Notes under the pieces: model-generated | Told to the model about the DNA's origin: nothing | The model's database searches: none | The model's input: only the letters and a program-made list of their open reading frames with translations | Made by a program: the position numbers and the translations under genes | NCBI GenBank assembly: GCA_029378245.1 | Contig: JARKIF010000009.1 | Location: 1,488,001-1,552,000, forward strand | Source of the DNA: Roridomyces roridus | Lineage: Eukaryota; Basidiomycota; Agaricomycetes; Agaricales; Mycenaceae | Length of the DNA: 64,000 nucleotides | Reading direction: 5' to 3' | Shown: one piece after another, positions 49,102 through 60,062 of the stretch | How the letters are laid out: each line of letters begins with the position of its first letter | Position numbering within the stretch: position 1 is the first letter of the stretch

Positions 49102-51692
49102 ATGACCACCGTTCCTGCACCCTCTGCTCTTCACACTGAGCAGTGGTCCGACGACGCTGATTTCGACTTTGATGGCCAGGCCATACATGCGGTTGCAGAC
49201 AGGGATGAGGACGACAACGAGGACTGGGACACGGAGATGCAGCTTGGCAAGACTGGGCAGCCTTCGTCTGCCCAGGTCGTTTCTGCCCCCGCCGCCTCCC
49301 AGATGTTCATCATCCGTCCACCCCAGCAGCCGCTCTCGGAAATCGACGACGATGACGACGACGAGGTGTCTCCACAATAAAGGTCGCCGTTCTCCCCAAG
49401 ACCGCCACCTTGAGGCCCGCTCGCCCACGCAGTCCCATTGACGAGGACTTTGAGGACGCCTTCTCCCTCCCCTCGGACCTTACCCAGCTCTCCCTCGCTC
49501 CAGTGTCGCTCAATCACCGGGTCTCGAAAACTTCACTCGAGTGGGGTGACAGGGACCAGACCTCATCGTCCCAGTCCTCTGATGCTTACTCGTCCCTCGG
49601 ATTCGCCGATGCCTCGCCTTCATCCAATTCTACATCCTCAGTCTCCATTCCCGGAACTGAGGATGAAGATGATGACGACGATGACGAGCTGGAGGGAATC
49701 GTTATCCCTCTTGGTATCTTCGAGTCGGGCAAGGGCGCACGGCACTTAACGAAGTTGCTGGAGATGAAGAAGAAGGCAGAAGTGGCGGACAACCATCTTC
49801 GGGACTCGAATCCCGATCCGGAAGAGGACTTTGAATCGGGTCTCGTCATCGACGACGACCACGAGCTCAGTCCCAGTCGTCTTCAGTCCAAGCGTGCCTT
49901 CAACAGCCGGTCTAACAGTGCACCCGTCCAACGCCGCGCATCGTCATCCTTGCGACTCTCGTCCAGACTAAAACTGGATAGGGCCAAGTCGCCCGTTTCT
50001 TCGAGACCACCCACGCGCGCCCAGTCGCAAGCCTCTCTACCACCCCCAGCACCCTCATCATTCCTTTCTCCAAAGCCCGGTAACCTACGTGGGCAAAAAT
50101 CACATTCTGGCTTAAAGCCTCCGACTCCACCATCCACCACGCGCAAGCTCACTCGTAAAGCCTCATTGTCGTCCCTGATGGAAACCAGCAGCAACCAAGC
50201 GTCAGGCTCTGGTTCGGCTTCCACCGGGTCTTCGAGGGCTGGCTACGAGGAGCCCACTGCGGCCTCTCGGGCAAAAACCTACAAGTATCGGGAATACAAG
50301 GTCCCGCCAACCCGCCCCTCCACTCCGTCTACCAACCCTGCAGCGTTGCGGTTGACCATGCCGACTGCCTCTCGGCAGAAATCCCGCCCCGCCCTCTCTT
50401 CTCTTTTCAACGCTGGTCCTTCCTCAGCGTCTGGATCCCAATCCCCACTCTTCCGCTCCCTGTCGCCTCTGCTAATGCGACCGTCATCAACCGTTTCCAA
50501 CCGTCCGCCCAGCACTCAACCCGTAGTCCCCTCCCCCACGACCAGCAGTCCCTCGAGTCCTGCGACGACCAAAACGTCAGCGATTGTTCGGAGACGGCAC
50601 GGAACTGGATGGCTTTGACGATCTACCCACGGATCGGGACAAGGAGAGTCGATATCGTGTCCAGCCCAAAGGTTATGGGAACCGAGTCCCCGGTGGAAGT
50701 TATCCCCCCAAACCTGACAAGGGCACGATGAGGCGGAAGCGGCGAGAAGGTTCAGAAGGGGGCAGCTTGGGTATGCTTTCTATGGACCCCTATTATTTTC
50801 AGGACTGACTTGCCCTTAGATGCACATTCCCCTCTCGGCTCCTCGACAAATACTGCCAAGCACGCGACCAGGGCAGATCTCTCTCCCAGGTCGATAGCGG
50901 ATCCTCCCCGAAAGAAAAGGGCCAACTCTTCGCCCTCCGCGCAAGGGAAGAAGAAACCCACACTTATTCGTAACTTGGGTGGGTCCGGCGCTCCGCGAGG
51001 TACGTATTTGCTTTGCGATAGCAAGTTCGTCATTTTCACATGCTTTAATAGTCGTGGGAGACATGCGATGGAATCCCCAGACTCTCCGGTGGGAAGGCAA
51101 CGAGCATGTCCTGCGTGACTTTGATGCTGCCGTTGGAACCTCGACACGCCCTGCCCTCATCACGCACCTGACAGGATCGTCAATAGGATCTCCTGTCGGT
51201 TCATTCGCGAACGGCGCCCGGATAGTAGGCAACATGATTTTTGATCCGGCACGAATGTGCTGGATATCGACACTGCCGCCGGACGAGGATGAACCCGACG
51301 TGTTTGCGAATCTCGCAGACGACGAGGGCGACGAGGAGGATAGTGCGTGGGAGAGCAAAGGCGGGACCATTCGTGCCTCGTTGCAGCTCGTATCATCGTC
51401 GTCCAGCACGAGTGCCACATCCACTGCTACTCTGTCGGCTGCTCCCAGTCCTGCACGCAGCGACTCGTATGTGCGGGCAGGCTCCGAGTCTGATGGTGAG
51501 CGAGGATCGCGGGGCTCGATGGTGTTTGACGTGGACGAGTCGTTCTTGGAGAGCTGTCGTGTGGCGGAGGAGAGACATCGTTTGGAGATGAAGGGATGGA
51601 ACTACTCTGCCACACCACAAGACCCATTCGTCGAGCCGGACCACTCGCATCTGTATGAAATCCGAGAACTTGCCACTCGCAAGTACACTTGA
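49102..51692 (+). CDS. Byr4/Bfa1-type cytokinesis regulator
   Basis: Byr4 and Bfa1 are the scaffold half of the two-component GAP that holds the septation/mitotic-exit GTPase off at spindle poles. Start MTTVPAPSALHTEQWSDDAD with an acidic stretch, then FALP-like DLTQLSLAPVSLNHRVSKTS, GIVIPLGIFESGKGARHLTK and a long Ser/Pro-rich middle. Family core blocks follow: FGDGTELDGFDDLPTDRDKE, PTLIRNLGG, VVGDMRWNPQTLRWEGNEHV, DFDAAVGTSTRPALITHLTG and ARIVGNMIFDPARMCWISTL. Ends RELATRKYT. Two problems: near 49366 the frame changes, by a 36-base intron or a missing base. The CC at 50559-50560 is one base long (SSLRRPKRQR-LFGDG). About 830 residues. Confidence 0.8.
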
Positions 51693-51796
51693 ACTTTCGT
51701 TTCGTATCTCTGTATGCCGGCTGGGACCTCCAGTCACGACCACTTTTTTTTTTGGATTTGTACATATCGCGTATTGTAGGCCACTGATATGTAGCT

Positions 51797-52697
51797 ATGG
51801 ATCATGTTGAATCAAACTTGAACTCTACCATGAGCGGAAAGATAAGTGTAGAATTGCACGGCACCAGAGCCGTCTTTGCAGAACTCTCGTCGACCTATCC
51901 GCTCAAACTCTTATCGCCGCGCGTGCATCGCGTCGCGCTTGCAGTCGCGTATATCTGCTCATATGGAGGAGGCCTAGTCAGTGGTGACCGCATTTCCCTC
52001 TCGGTGGACGTGGCTTCTGGGACGACGCTTGTGCTGCTTTCTCAGGTGGGCCGTATGCCGAGTGTTTGCAACGAGTTGTAACCATTTGCAGGGTTCAACC
52101 AAGGTTTTCAAGTTTAGGCCAGGGCAGCATGCGAGCACAGGTCCTTCACGGCTGACGACCCAGTGCCTCGATTTCGCCGTGGCGGGCTCCCTTTTTCTTC
52201 TTCCCGACCCAGTGACGTGCTTCCGGGATGCGTCGTACAACCAGATCCAGACCTTCCGACTGGCTTCGCGAGACGCGTCGCTCGTGGCACTGGACTGGGT
52301 GACCTCGGGGCGCAAATCGCGGGGAGAGGAATGGATGTTTTCGCGCTACTATAGCGTCAACGAGGTGATTGTGGAGGGCAAGCGCGTGGCGAAGGATGTG
52401 ATGTTGTTGGAGGATGCCTCGACACTCGCAGAAAAGCTGGGCCCTTATTCGTGTTATGCGACGCTCATCTTGTATGGTCCGCGGGTGCAGGGAGTCATTC
52501 GCTCGCTCAAGGAGGAGTATGGAAGGATATCTGTATTCAAGGCTACGGCGCCGAGCGAGTTGTTGTGGTCGTTGAGTGAGATTGGCGGCGGCGGCGTGAT
52601 TGTGCGAGTTGCAGGAGACACGGAGAAGGTTAGGAACTGGCTGGGTGCAGCACTGGACAGTCTAGAGGATGTTGTAGCCACAAGAGCATTCGCGTAA
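51797..52697 (+). CDS. Urease accessory protein UreD
   Basis: Helps deliver nickel to apo-urease together with UreF and UreG. Two exons: ELHGTRAVFAELSSTYPLKL, LSPRVHRVALAVAYICSYGG, GLVSGDRISLSVDVASGTTL, then GSTKVFKFRPGQ after a ~50-base intron. The rest includes LFLLPDPVTCFRDASYNQIQ, DWVTSGRKSRGEEWMFSRYY and a C-terminal DTEKVRNWLGAALDSLEDVV. About 285 residues, normal. Urease and the other accessory genes are not in this window. The stop codon lies 22 bases before the start of the ribosomal-protein gene, so that promoter probably overlaps this coding sequence. Confidence 0.9.
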
Positions 52698-52719
52698 ATA
52701 TTGACACTTTACTTCTTTC

Positions 52720-53995
52720 ATGCTCGCTGCTTTCCGCCGCGGCGGCACACAAAGCCTCCTGCGTCAACCCGTCGCCGCAGCCCAGGTTCGCAGCTATGCA
52801 GAAAGCAAGGCTGCCATCCGAAAACTGGCGAAAAGACGCGAGTTGGACGAGCTCATGTCGCGCACCAAGGAAGTCTTCAAAACTTACAAGCCCATCTCCC
52901 CTGGAATCCGCCATCTGCGCCGACCACTCAACCCTCACATTTGGGAAGGCAGACCCGTCATCCAACTGACTATTGCCAAACGCAAAAAGGGCGGACGCAA
53001 TTCCTCTGGCCGTATAACTGTCCGGCACCGTGGAGGCGGCCACCGACAGCGAATACGGACACTCGACTTTAGGCGCGAGGAGCCGGGTGTTCACGACGTT
53101 GTTCGCATCGAATACGACCCGGGACGGTCCGCCCACATTGCCCTCCTCAAAAACCGCGATCCAAAGGCGCAAGGAATGAAAAAGTGGAATTACATTGTTG
53201 CCCCGAGGGAATACGTGCGGGAGACGAGGTGCAGAGCTTCAGGCAGGGTATTCCAGACGGTTTTCGTGCCCGGCTTGGACGTGGCTAAACTGAACGCACC
53301 GTCTGCCTCTGGTTCGCTCCAGTTGGAGACCAACGCAGCAGACCTAAACGCGCCGCTTTCTGACAGTGCAGAAGCGATTCAGCAAGAATTGGAGCAATCC
53401 TCTTCCCAGTCACTTGCTCTCGGTCTGCTGCGGACCTTTGACTCTCAAACCCGGGAATGTGCTGCAGCTAAAGCTCATTCCTATTGGAACCGTCGTGCAC
53501 AACATCTGCCTTCAGCCGGACGGTCCTGCAATCCTCGTACGGTCTGCGGGGTCTGCTGGACAGGTTGTTGGCCACGACGGGCACCGCTACACTCACGTCC
53601 GCCTCCAGAGCGGTGAAGTCCGCAAGGTCCTGCAAGACTGCTGCGCCACCATCGGCCGAGTGAGCAATCCGCTATGGAAGAATCGGAGTTTGGGAAAGGC
53701 GGGCAGAGCGCGTTGGCTAGGCAGACGTCCTAGCGTTCGTGGTGTAGCCATGAACGCGTGCGTCCTTCTACTTTTCATTGTTTCGCTCGTCTCTCATGAT
53801 AATTTTTTTTGCAGGAATGACCATCCTCACGGTGGTGGACGTGGACGATCCAAGTCGAACAAACATCCCGTGTCCATCTGGGGTTGGAGCGCAAAGGGAA
53901 CGCGGACGAGGAAACCAGGGCCCAAGGGCCCGAAGAATAGCAATAAAATGGTCATTCGGGAACGCCCAAGAGGTCAAGCCAGGCGTAGTAATTAG
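52720..53995 (+). CDS. Mitochondrial ribosomal protein uL2m
   Basis: Large-subunit protein of the mitoribosome peptidyl-transferase region (Rml2 relative). The presequence-like start [20 protein letters not shown] is followed by [96 protein letters not shown] and [20 protein letters not shown], ending PRGQARRSN. The GVAMNxxDHPHGGG loop is the signature. One intron near 53757-53815. The T run at 53437-53439 is one base long; with two T the frame runs [19 protein letters not shown]. About 410 residues, with a lineage-specific insert before LGLLRT. Confidence 0.9.
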
Positions 53996-54010
53996 AGTCG
54001 AGATAGAATG

Positions 54011-54289
54011 TTACGCGTCGCCTTCCTCCTCCTCCTCCTCCTCGTCCTCCTCGCTCGATTTCTTTGACTCTTTGCTCAACTCTGCCTTGCCGACAGCATC
54101 GCGCCACACGGTCAGCGCCTCGCCGACCTCGTCCTTTGCACTCGCGAGGGCCTCGCGCAATGATTTGTAGTAGTTGGGGTTTCCCGCCTCGTCGCGTACT
54201 TGAAAGCTATGTTGTTTGGACGCGGGAAGATCGTGGCTCTGACTCGACGGCGGATTCAGCTTGTATTCGACTGTGAGCGCGTGCGCCAT
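54011..54289 (-). CDS. Small acidic-tailed protein, Gon7-like (KEOPS subunit candidate)
   Basis: Single-exon frame of 92 residues from ATG 54289. The N-terminal strand-like part (HALTVEYKLNPPSSQSHDLP, then HSFQV) is followed by a helix, YYKSLREALASAKDEVGEAL, then TVWRDAVGKAELSKESKK and a poly-Glu tail. The TVWRDAVG segment and size resemble the fungal Gon7 family, the fifth subunit of the KEOPS tRNA t6A-modifying complex. Similarity is short, so the call is tentative. It is tail to tail with uL2m (15 bases between stops). Confidence 0.5.
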   Translation of the reverse strand: MAHALTVEYKLNPPSSQSHDLPASKQHSFQVRDEAGNPNYYKSLREALASAKDEVGEALTVWRDAVGKAELSKESKKSSEEDEEEEEEEGDA

Positions 54290-54377
54290 GATTGTCGGTG
54301 ACAAACAACTCTCAACAAAACAGAGATTTAAGGGATTTTATTCGTTCATTAGGATACTGTACAGATAAGTGAGCGTA

Positions 54378-56796
54378 CTATAGGTTAGCTTCTGCTGCTA
54401 CAGCTGCTGCTACAGGTATCGGCCCATCGACATTTTCAAGCGGTGGCGGCGCAGACTTTTCCGAGCCACGATGTTGGTCTAACCACTTGTCCATGTCGTC
54501 CGAACGGCCTACAAACGGCCGCTTGCCAAGGAGACGAATCATATCCTCACTGAGAAAGCATCAGCGTCGAGACGTTGGACAACCATTAAACTGACCGTGT
54601 GATGTTTTCCTTCTCTAACAGTAGCTCGGCTACCTTGATCACATCTTCACGGTGCTCGGTTAGAAGGTTCCTTGTACGCTCGTATGCGCCACTACACAAG
54701 GGTAAGCAGACATTCTGTAGAGCACTAGACACATACGTGATCATTTTGCGGACCTCTGAATCCAGCATTTCCGCCGTCTTTTCACTAAACGGCTTGGTCC
54801 ATCCCTCCTTTGCACCACGCTCTCCGCCATAACTGACCGGCCCAATGACCGAGTTCATACCAAAGTTGGCGCAGGCCTCAAAAGCCATCCGCGAGATCTT
54901 TTGCAGATCGTCTTGGGCACCGGAGGTGATGTTTTCTGCGCCAAAGAATATTTCTTCTGAAACGCGGCCACCAAGAGTCATACATATCCGATCCGTCATT
55001 TGGGGCGTGGACATGAGATAGCGGTCAGGAGGAAGATACTGAAAGAATCTGTTTAGAACCAGATAAAACCAATGACAAAAACTTACTTGAGCATAACCCA
55101 GCGCACCAGTCCCTCGCGGGATAATGCTAACCTTGAGCAGAGGGTCCGCATGCTCCAAAAACCACCCACAGACGGCATGTCCCGCTTCGTGGTACGCGAC
55201 CGTCTTCTTCTCCTCCGGGCTCAGCACCCGGCTCTTCCGCTCCAGCCCGACGATGACACGCTCGATGGCAGTGTCAAAATCGACGGATTCAACAGAGTCC
55301 GAAGCTTTGCGGGCCGCGTGCAACGCCGCCTCATTGCAGACATTAGCAATATCGGCACCGGAAAAGCCTGGAGTGAGGACTGCGAGCTTCTGTGCCAGCG
55401 AGTCGACGTCCTTGAGGTCTTCGTGCAGTCGAAGGGGACCAAGGTGGACGAGATAGATGCCCTTGCGTCCGGAAACATCCGGTCGGTCGATGGCAATGTG
55501 TCGGTCAAACCGACCAGGACGCATAAGCGCAGCATCGAGTACATCGGGGCGGTTAGTACCAGCCAGAACGACGACGTGCTCCTTGGTCCCGAATCCATCC
55601 ATCTCCACTAGAAGTTGGTTGAGAGTCGACTCCCGCTCGTCGTTGCCCCCAAAGTTCCCGCCCTTGGCACGCGACTTGCCAATCGCGTCGATTTCATCCA
55701 CAAAGATGATACACGGCGCGTGCTTCTTTGCGTCGGCGAAAAGATCGCGGACTCGGGAAGACCCAACACCGACAAACATCTCCACAAACTCGGACCCAGA
55801 AACTGAGAGGAAGGGGACGGATGCTTCGCCCGCGGTGGCCTTGGCAAGCAAGGTCTTTCCCGTCCCCGGAGGACCAGAGAGGATGGCGCCACGCGGAATC
55901 TTGGCGCCCAGTTTCTCGTATTTCGCCGGCTCCTTGAGGAATTTCACAAACTCCATAATCTCCTCCTTCGCTTCGTCCATGCCGGCGACGTCCTTGAACT
56001 TGACGTTGACGTCCGTGTCCTTGTTGTACAGCTTGGCCCGGCTCTTCCCGATGCTGAAAATCCCACCTCCCGAGCTGCCGCTCCCGCGCCGCGAAAGCCA
56101 CACGAGGAACCCGATCGTCAAGACAGTCGGAGCGAAATCCAGCGCCGTCTGCCAGCCAGACATTTCGTCATGGTACGCGACAGGTATGCGCTCGTGACTG
56201 GGGATGCCCAGTTCTGCCTGGGCATCATCCAGCTTGCGTTCAAACGCCTCGATGCTTCCGATGGAAAAGTGATAGTCTCCAGTGCCAAAGGAGGCAGATG
56301 CGGGGTACATGGTCCCCGTAGCATTCGAGTGTAGCTTGACCCGCACCTTGTGTCCATTCACTACGATGAGCTTGTCCACCAGCCCTTTGTCGAGGAAAGC
56401 CGTACGGAACTCCTGCCATGTGATCTCCCGCGAGCCCGACGCACTGGAGCTGGAATACAAAAAGTAGGCGAGAGATGCAGTCGCGAGCCAGGCGATCTGC
56501 GTATTGGTAAAGTTGAAGTTGTTGTTGTTGTTCGGAGGAGGGGGTGGAGGAGGGGGTCGGGAATGGTTGTGGTGAGACTCGGACTCTGAGGACTCGGATT
56601 TGGAATTTGAAGGGCGCTGCTGCCGCTTGAAGAAGCCCTCCAAGTCGCTGGGCAGCTCCGGCTCCTCATGCTTCGGAGGGTCCTCGGTACGCTTGTCCTT
56701 CGGAGGAGTGGAGCGGGGCTTTGTAGCGTAGCTAGCGCTAGCCCGAAGAGGAACGCGGCGAAGCGTCCTCGCCGCCCTCAACGATCTGGAGAGCAT
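54378..56796 (-). CDS. Mitochondrial m-AAA protease subunit (Afg3/Yta12 family)
   Basis: Inner-membrane ATP-dependent metalloprotease that degrades misfolded proteins and matures mitoribosome subunits. An Arg-rich presequence ([20 protein letters not shown]) and an Asn/Pro low-complexity stretch precede two membrane helices ([20 protein letters not shown] and [16 protein letters not shown]). AAA motifs: Walker [15 protein letters not shown], Walker [13 protein letters not shown], and arginine fingers in [11 protein letters not shown]. The zinc site is [19 protein letters not shown] with a downstream acidic ligand in [15 protein letters not shown]. Ends VAAEANL. About 770 residues, four exons. 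Which of the two yeast subunits it matches is undecided. Frames are intact. Confidence 0.93.
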
Positions 56797-56893
56797 GAAG
56801 ATGAAAGGAAAGGTAAAGTCCGGCTGACCGAGAAAGACGCGCGTGGCGCGGCAGCCCGGATTGATTCAATGGTTGATTGATCTTACAACAAGC

Positions 56894-58779
56894 CTAAATA
56901 TCCTCCTCCTCGACCTCGAAACACATACAAAATGCAGTCTTGTCCAACAATACCAGACCCTTTCCGTCTGGTGTCCATTGGCAATCTCTCGTCTCAAATT
57001 CCCCTGCAAGAAGTGTCAACCCGGATTAATTTTGGCCTGCGGCACTCACTAGCAGGAACGCCAATACACTCGGCCACCTCCTCGGACTCGCCCTTATCAT
57101 TCACCCACTCATCATTCCACATATAGATGCTCCTCCCCCCGCAGCAAAGCGTCAAGCTTCCCTTCCGCACAGGATTCCACCGTGCATGCAGCACCGGCTG
57201 ACTGTGTAAAAGTACGGCTCTGAGTTGCGGACTAAATGCCTGTTCTGGCAGAGGAAAGTCAAAGATGTGCACCGCAGTCGGTGTGTTCTCTGCAACAGTA
57301 TCATAGCATGAAATCGAAACACAGTTGGGGACTGACCAAAACGGGCGAGCAGAAGGGTGCCGTTCTTATTCCAGTCCAGCTGAATTGTCCCACTCTTTGC
57401 ATTTGGCTTGGTCTGATCTGCCCGTTGGATGGCGATCGAATGAGGACCATGCAGTCTCTCATCTGGCGACCATGAGGGTTTGTAACCACAGCCAGCGTGC
57501 GGACTCACAAGAGAGGAAACCCCGTCCTTCTGTCGTCTCTTGCCATTTCGAGGGTTCTCGCCAGATGGTCTGAACTCTATATCAATTGTTGCGCACATAT
57601 CGAGAGTCGACGCACCACACCCGGTGAAATCCGAGAGGAAAGCTCCAGGGTGGCCGCAAGGGACCAGGTCAGATCGAGGACATGAATCTAGAAGCAGTCG
57701 GCCAAGATACTGGAACAGATTCACTGCTCACCTTATCATCCCACCCACCGACAGCGAGGAAACATGCCATTAGGATGCCAGGCTACTCTCCGAATTCCGA
57801 CTCCGGGTCAGGATCTGGGCAAAACGAGGCCAACACGTCCCCTGCCAAAGAGAGTATGTATAGTTTATACTAGTGAGGTGTCAGTAAAATGTAATCACTT
57901 GAGAAGAAGTTACCTGAATTGGCCCTTCCCAAACAGCGAGATGGTTTCCCGTCGGAGAAGAGGCCAGAGATGATAATGAAGAGGTCGGCAGGGGAAAGTG
58001 CTGTCCACAGCAGCAGTCAGTCGCAGCGTTTACCAAGTTGGCACATCCTACTCGAACTAGTTTGTAAGAATCGGCCGTATCGTATACACCAGCCGTATCC
58101 TTGGACTTGTGGCGCTCTGCGATGCTGTGGGAGTGCTGAGATGCATAGAGATCTCGGGGAATTAGGACGAACACAAAGTATCGGCCCATCCTGCACGGAA
58201 GGCATAACCGGTGTCTGGATGCAAAGGGAACTGGATGTAGGTCGCAGAGCCGGTAACCAGCGACCACACAGTCACTCTGAGCTTTGCCAGAGTTGCAAAC
58301 ACCGTAAAAGCAAGTAGGATCGCAACTCACTCCCCACTGAGAGAAACAGAGCACTGTCCGCCCGTCCGGAGCCCATTCTGCCTTGACGAGGCCTGCGATG
58401 ACTTGGTAACCTGATAGCAACAGGATCGCATGAACGCACCTTCGGCACCAGATTCAATGCGCGCGGTCCAAGGCTCGCCTTGGACTTTGTATACATGAAC
58501 GACGCCTCGGTTGACGGAGGCAGCCAGCACGTACTCGGAGTCGCAAGACCAGCCTATGTGCGAAATCAAATTCTCTGGACTACCGCCTTTCGTGCCTTTT
58601 GTGGACACGAGTGCCTGCGTCGGGGAGAGAGACGCGTCGAACTGCCAAGTCTGTATGATTTGAAAGGTGTCTGTACGGCGAAGGACGAGGCGATCCTGAG
58701 TCGCGGTTAGAACCAGGTGGCCCCCTTTGCTGAGTGAGATGCATCCGGCAGAGTGCTTGTACAGTTGCGTGAAATCCAT
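56894..58779 (-). CDS. WD-repeat protein WRAP73 (WDR8)
   Basis: Beta-propeller protein that with a SSX2IP/Msd1-type partner anchors the minus-end kinesin or gamma-tubulin at spindle poles. Start MDFTQLYKHSAGCISLSKGG; then VKAEWAPDGRTVLCFSQWG, LRVTVWSLVTGSATYIQFPL, ERHKSKDTAGVYDTADSYKL, SLASSPTGNHLAVWEGPIQ, HARWNPVRKGSLTLCCGG and a final exon FETRDCQWTPDGKGLVLLDK ending FEVEEEDI. About 500 residues, eight or more exons. Two superfluous bases eight apart (58184 and 58191) must be ignored to read FRADGRYFV. These are the only breaks. Divergent from uS17m by 120 bases. Confidence 0.83.
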
Positions 58780-58899
58780 CCGTAATCGTAATGGTCGAGA
58801 TCAAGCCTCTACAGTTGACGTTTGTTGAATCGTCGCGTCATTTGGACTTGTATTACCTTCACGTGCTCGGCCTTCTTCCCTCCGCCAAAATTGTTCAGA

Positions 58900-59320
58900 A
58901 TGCCTCCGTTGGCTTTGCGAGGAGTTGTAGCGAGGGCGGGATTCATGGACAAGACGGTCACTGTACTCGTCTCGAGGTGGTCAGTGCACAAGGTCACTGG
59001 AAAGGTACTCGTCCGTTCACTGTATGCCTTGCATTTCCTGAGCCCAAATGTCCACTCTAGCGCATCGAGCGCACGAAAAAATACCTGACCCACGACGAGG
59101 GCAACAGTGTGTCTTTATGCAATGCATCTATTGAACGTCTGCCAATAACTCTGCCACAGAACTACGTCAAGATGATATCGTCCTCATCCGCAACTGCCCT
59201 CCAATCTCAAAGTTGAAACGATTCAGGCTGGAAACGATATTCCGCAGCCCGGAAGCCGAGCGTGAATCACAAAGAGCCCAGCAGGCGCCGGAGCAGACGG
59301 AGAGCACTCAGCAACAATAG
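58900..59320 (+). CDS. Mitochondrial ribosomal protein uS17m
   Basis: Small-subunit mitoribosomal protein. Start chosen at ATG 58900 (MPPLALRGVVARAGFMDKTV), before TVLVSRWSVHKVTGK, the OB-fold strand typical of S17. Introns of 53-55 bases lead to RIERTKKYLTHDEGN and LRQDDIVLIRNCPPISKLKR, then FRLETIFRSPEAERESQRAQ and a Gln/Glu-rich tail. The DDxVxIxxCxPxSKxKxF pattern is the family signature. About 108 residues in three exons. Confidence 0.88.
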
Positions 59321-59343
59321 GCGGGCGACGTGTAATTGGATTT

Positions 59344-59942
59344 TTACGCTCCCAGGGCAGGCAGTGGAGCCCCTGGTGCAGACTGCTGCGCTGCTTGCTG
59401 TAAAGCAGCCTGGATCTCTCCCAGCTGTGTGCTAGTTTAGAATCAAATAATATTGTGGCAGTAGCCGAACGCGCCTCGTTCTTCTTGCTCTCCGACTTTG
59501 CTTGGATATCCTGCAGCTGGCCCTCGACTCGTTTTCTTCGAGATTCCATGAGCTCGGGCTCAAGAAACACGGTTAAAAGCGCACATCTCGCTTTTGATGA
59601 AATCGAGCCGTGTCTCGACGTTGTTTTTTGCGTCCGCCTGGTCTTGTTTCACGAGGATTGGGCCAATCAGCTTGTAGACAACGTTGTTCGGAGCGAGCTG
59701 GGCGAACTCCTGCAGCACACAGGTGAGTAAAAGGACCAGTGGACGAGCGTGTACCTTTTTCACGGACTCGTTCTCAGACAGCTGTGAGTCCAGCTGGGAA
59801 CGAGCATCGACAATCGCAGAAAGATCCGCCTTGAATTGAACGTCCTCTAGGTCAGTAAATATGCTCCAGAACCAGTAGTTACCTGGAGCTTATTGTACTC
59901 TGTCGACGCCGTCTGTAGCTTCACCTGCAATGCGGCCGACAT
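59344..59942 (-). CDS. Prefoldin subunit 6
   Basis: Beta-type subunit of the hexameric prefoldin that passes unfolded actin and tubulin to the CCT chaperonin. Exons give MSAALQVKLQTASTEYNKLQ, DVQFKADLSAIVDARSQLDS, ENESVKKEFAQLAPNNVVYK, IGPILVKQDQADAKNNVETR, DFIKSE-IKRVEGQLQDIQAK and a final LGEIQAALQQAAQQSAPGAP. The two coiled-coil helices flanking a beta hairpin (NNVVYKLIGPILVKQ) define the family. About 125 residues. The last intron (59425-59474) needs a GC donor (GAG|GCGCGT...ACACAG). Divergent from the transpeptidase gene by 120 bases. Confidence 0.88.
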
Positions 59943-60010
59943 CTCGATAAACGGCCCCGTGATTTCAGATTAGCCGGTCATATCGCAATCGCAAGTGATC
60001 GGGCGCCCGT

Positions 60011-60054
60011 TCCGCGAGAACTCCCTCGTCCTTCCGCGAAATCTCCCTCGTCCT
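60011..60054. repeat. 22-base tandem repeat in the transpeptidase promoter
   Basis: TCCGCGAGAACTCCCTCGTC and TCCGCGAAATCTCCCTCGTC, each followed by CT, lie head to tail just upstream of the ATG at 60063. Two or three differences separate the copies. Confidence 0.7.
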
Positions 60055-60062
60055 TAGCCACC

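Noticed and set aside
51797..52697. Urease gene cluster
   Set aside because: Only UreD is present; the neighbours are unrelated housekeeping genes.
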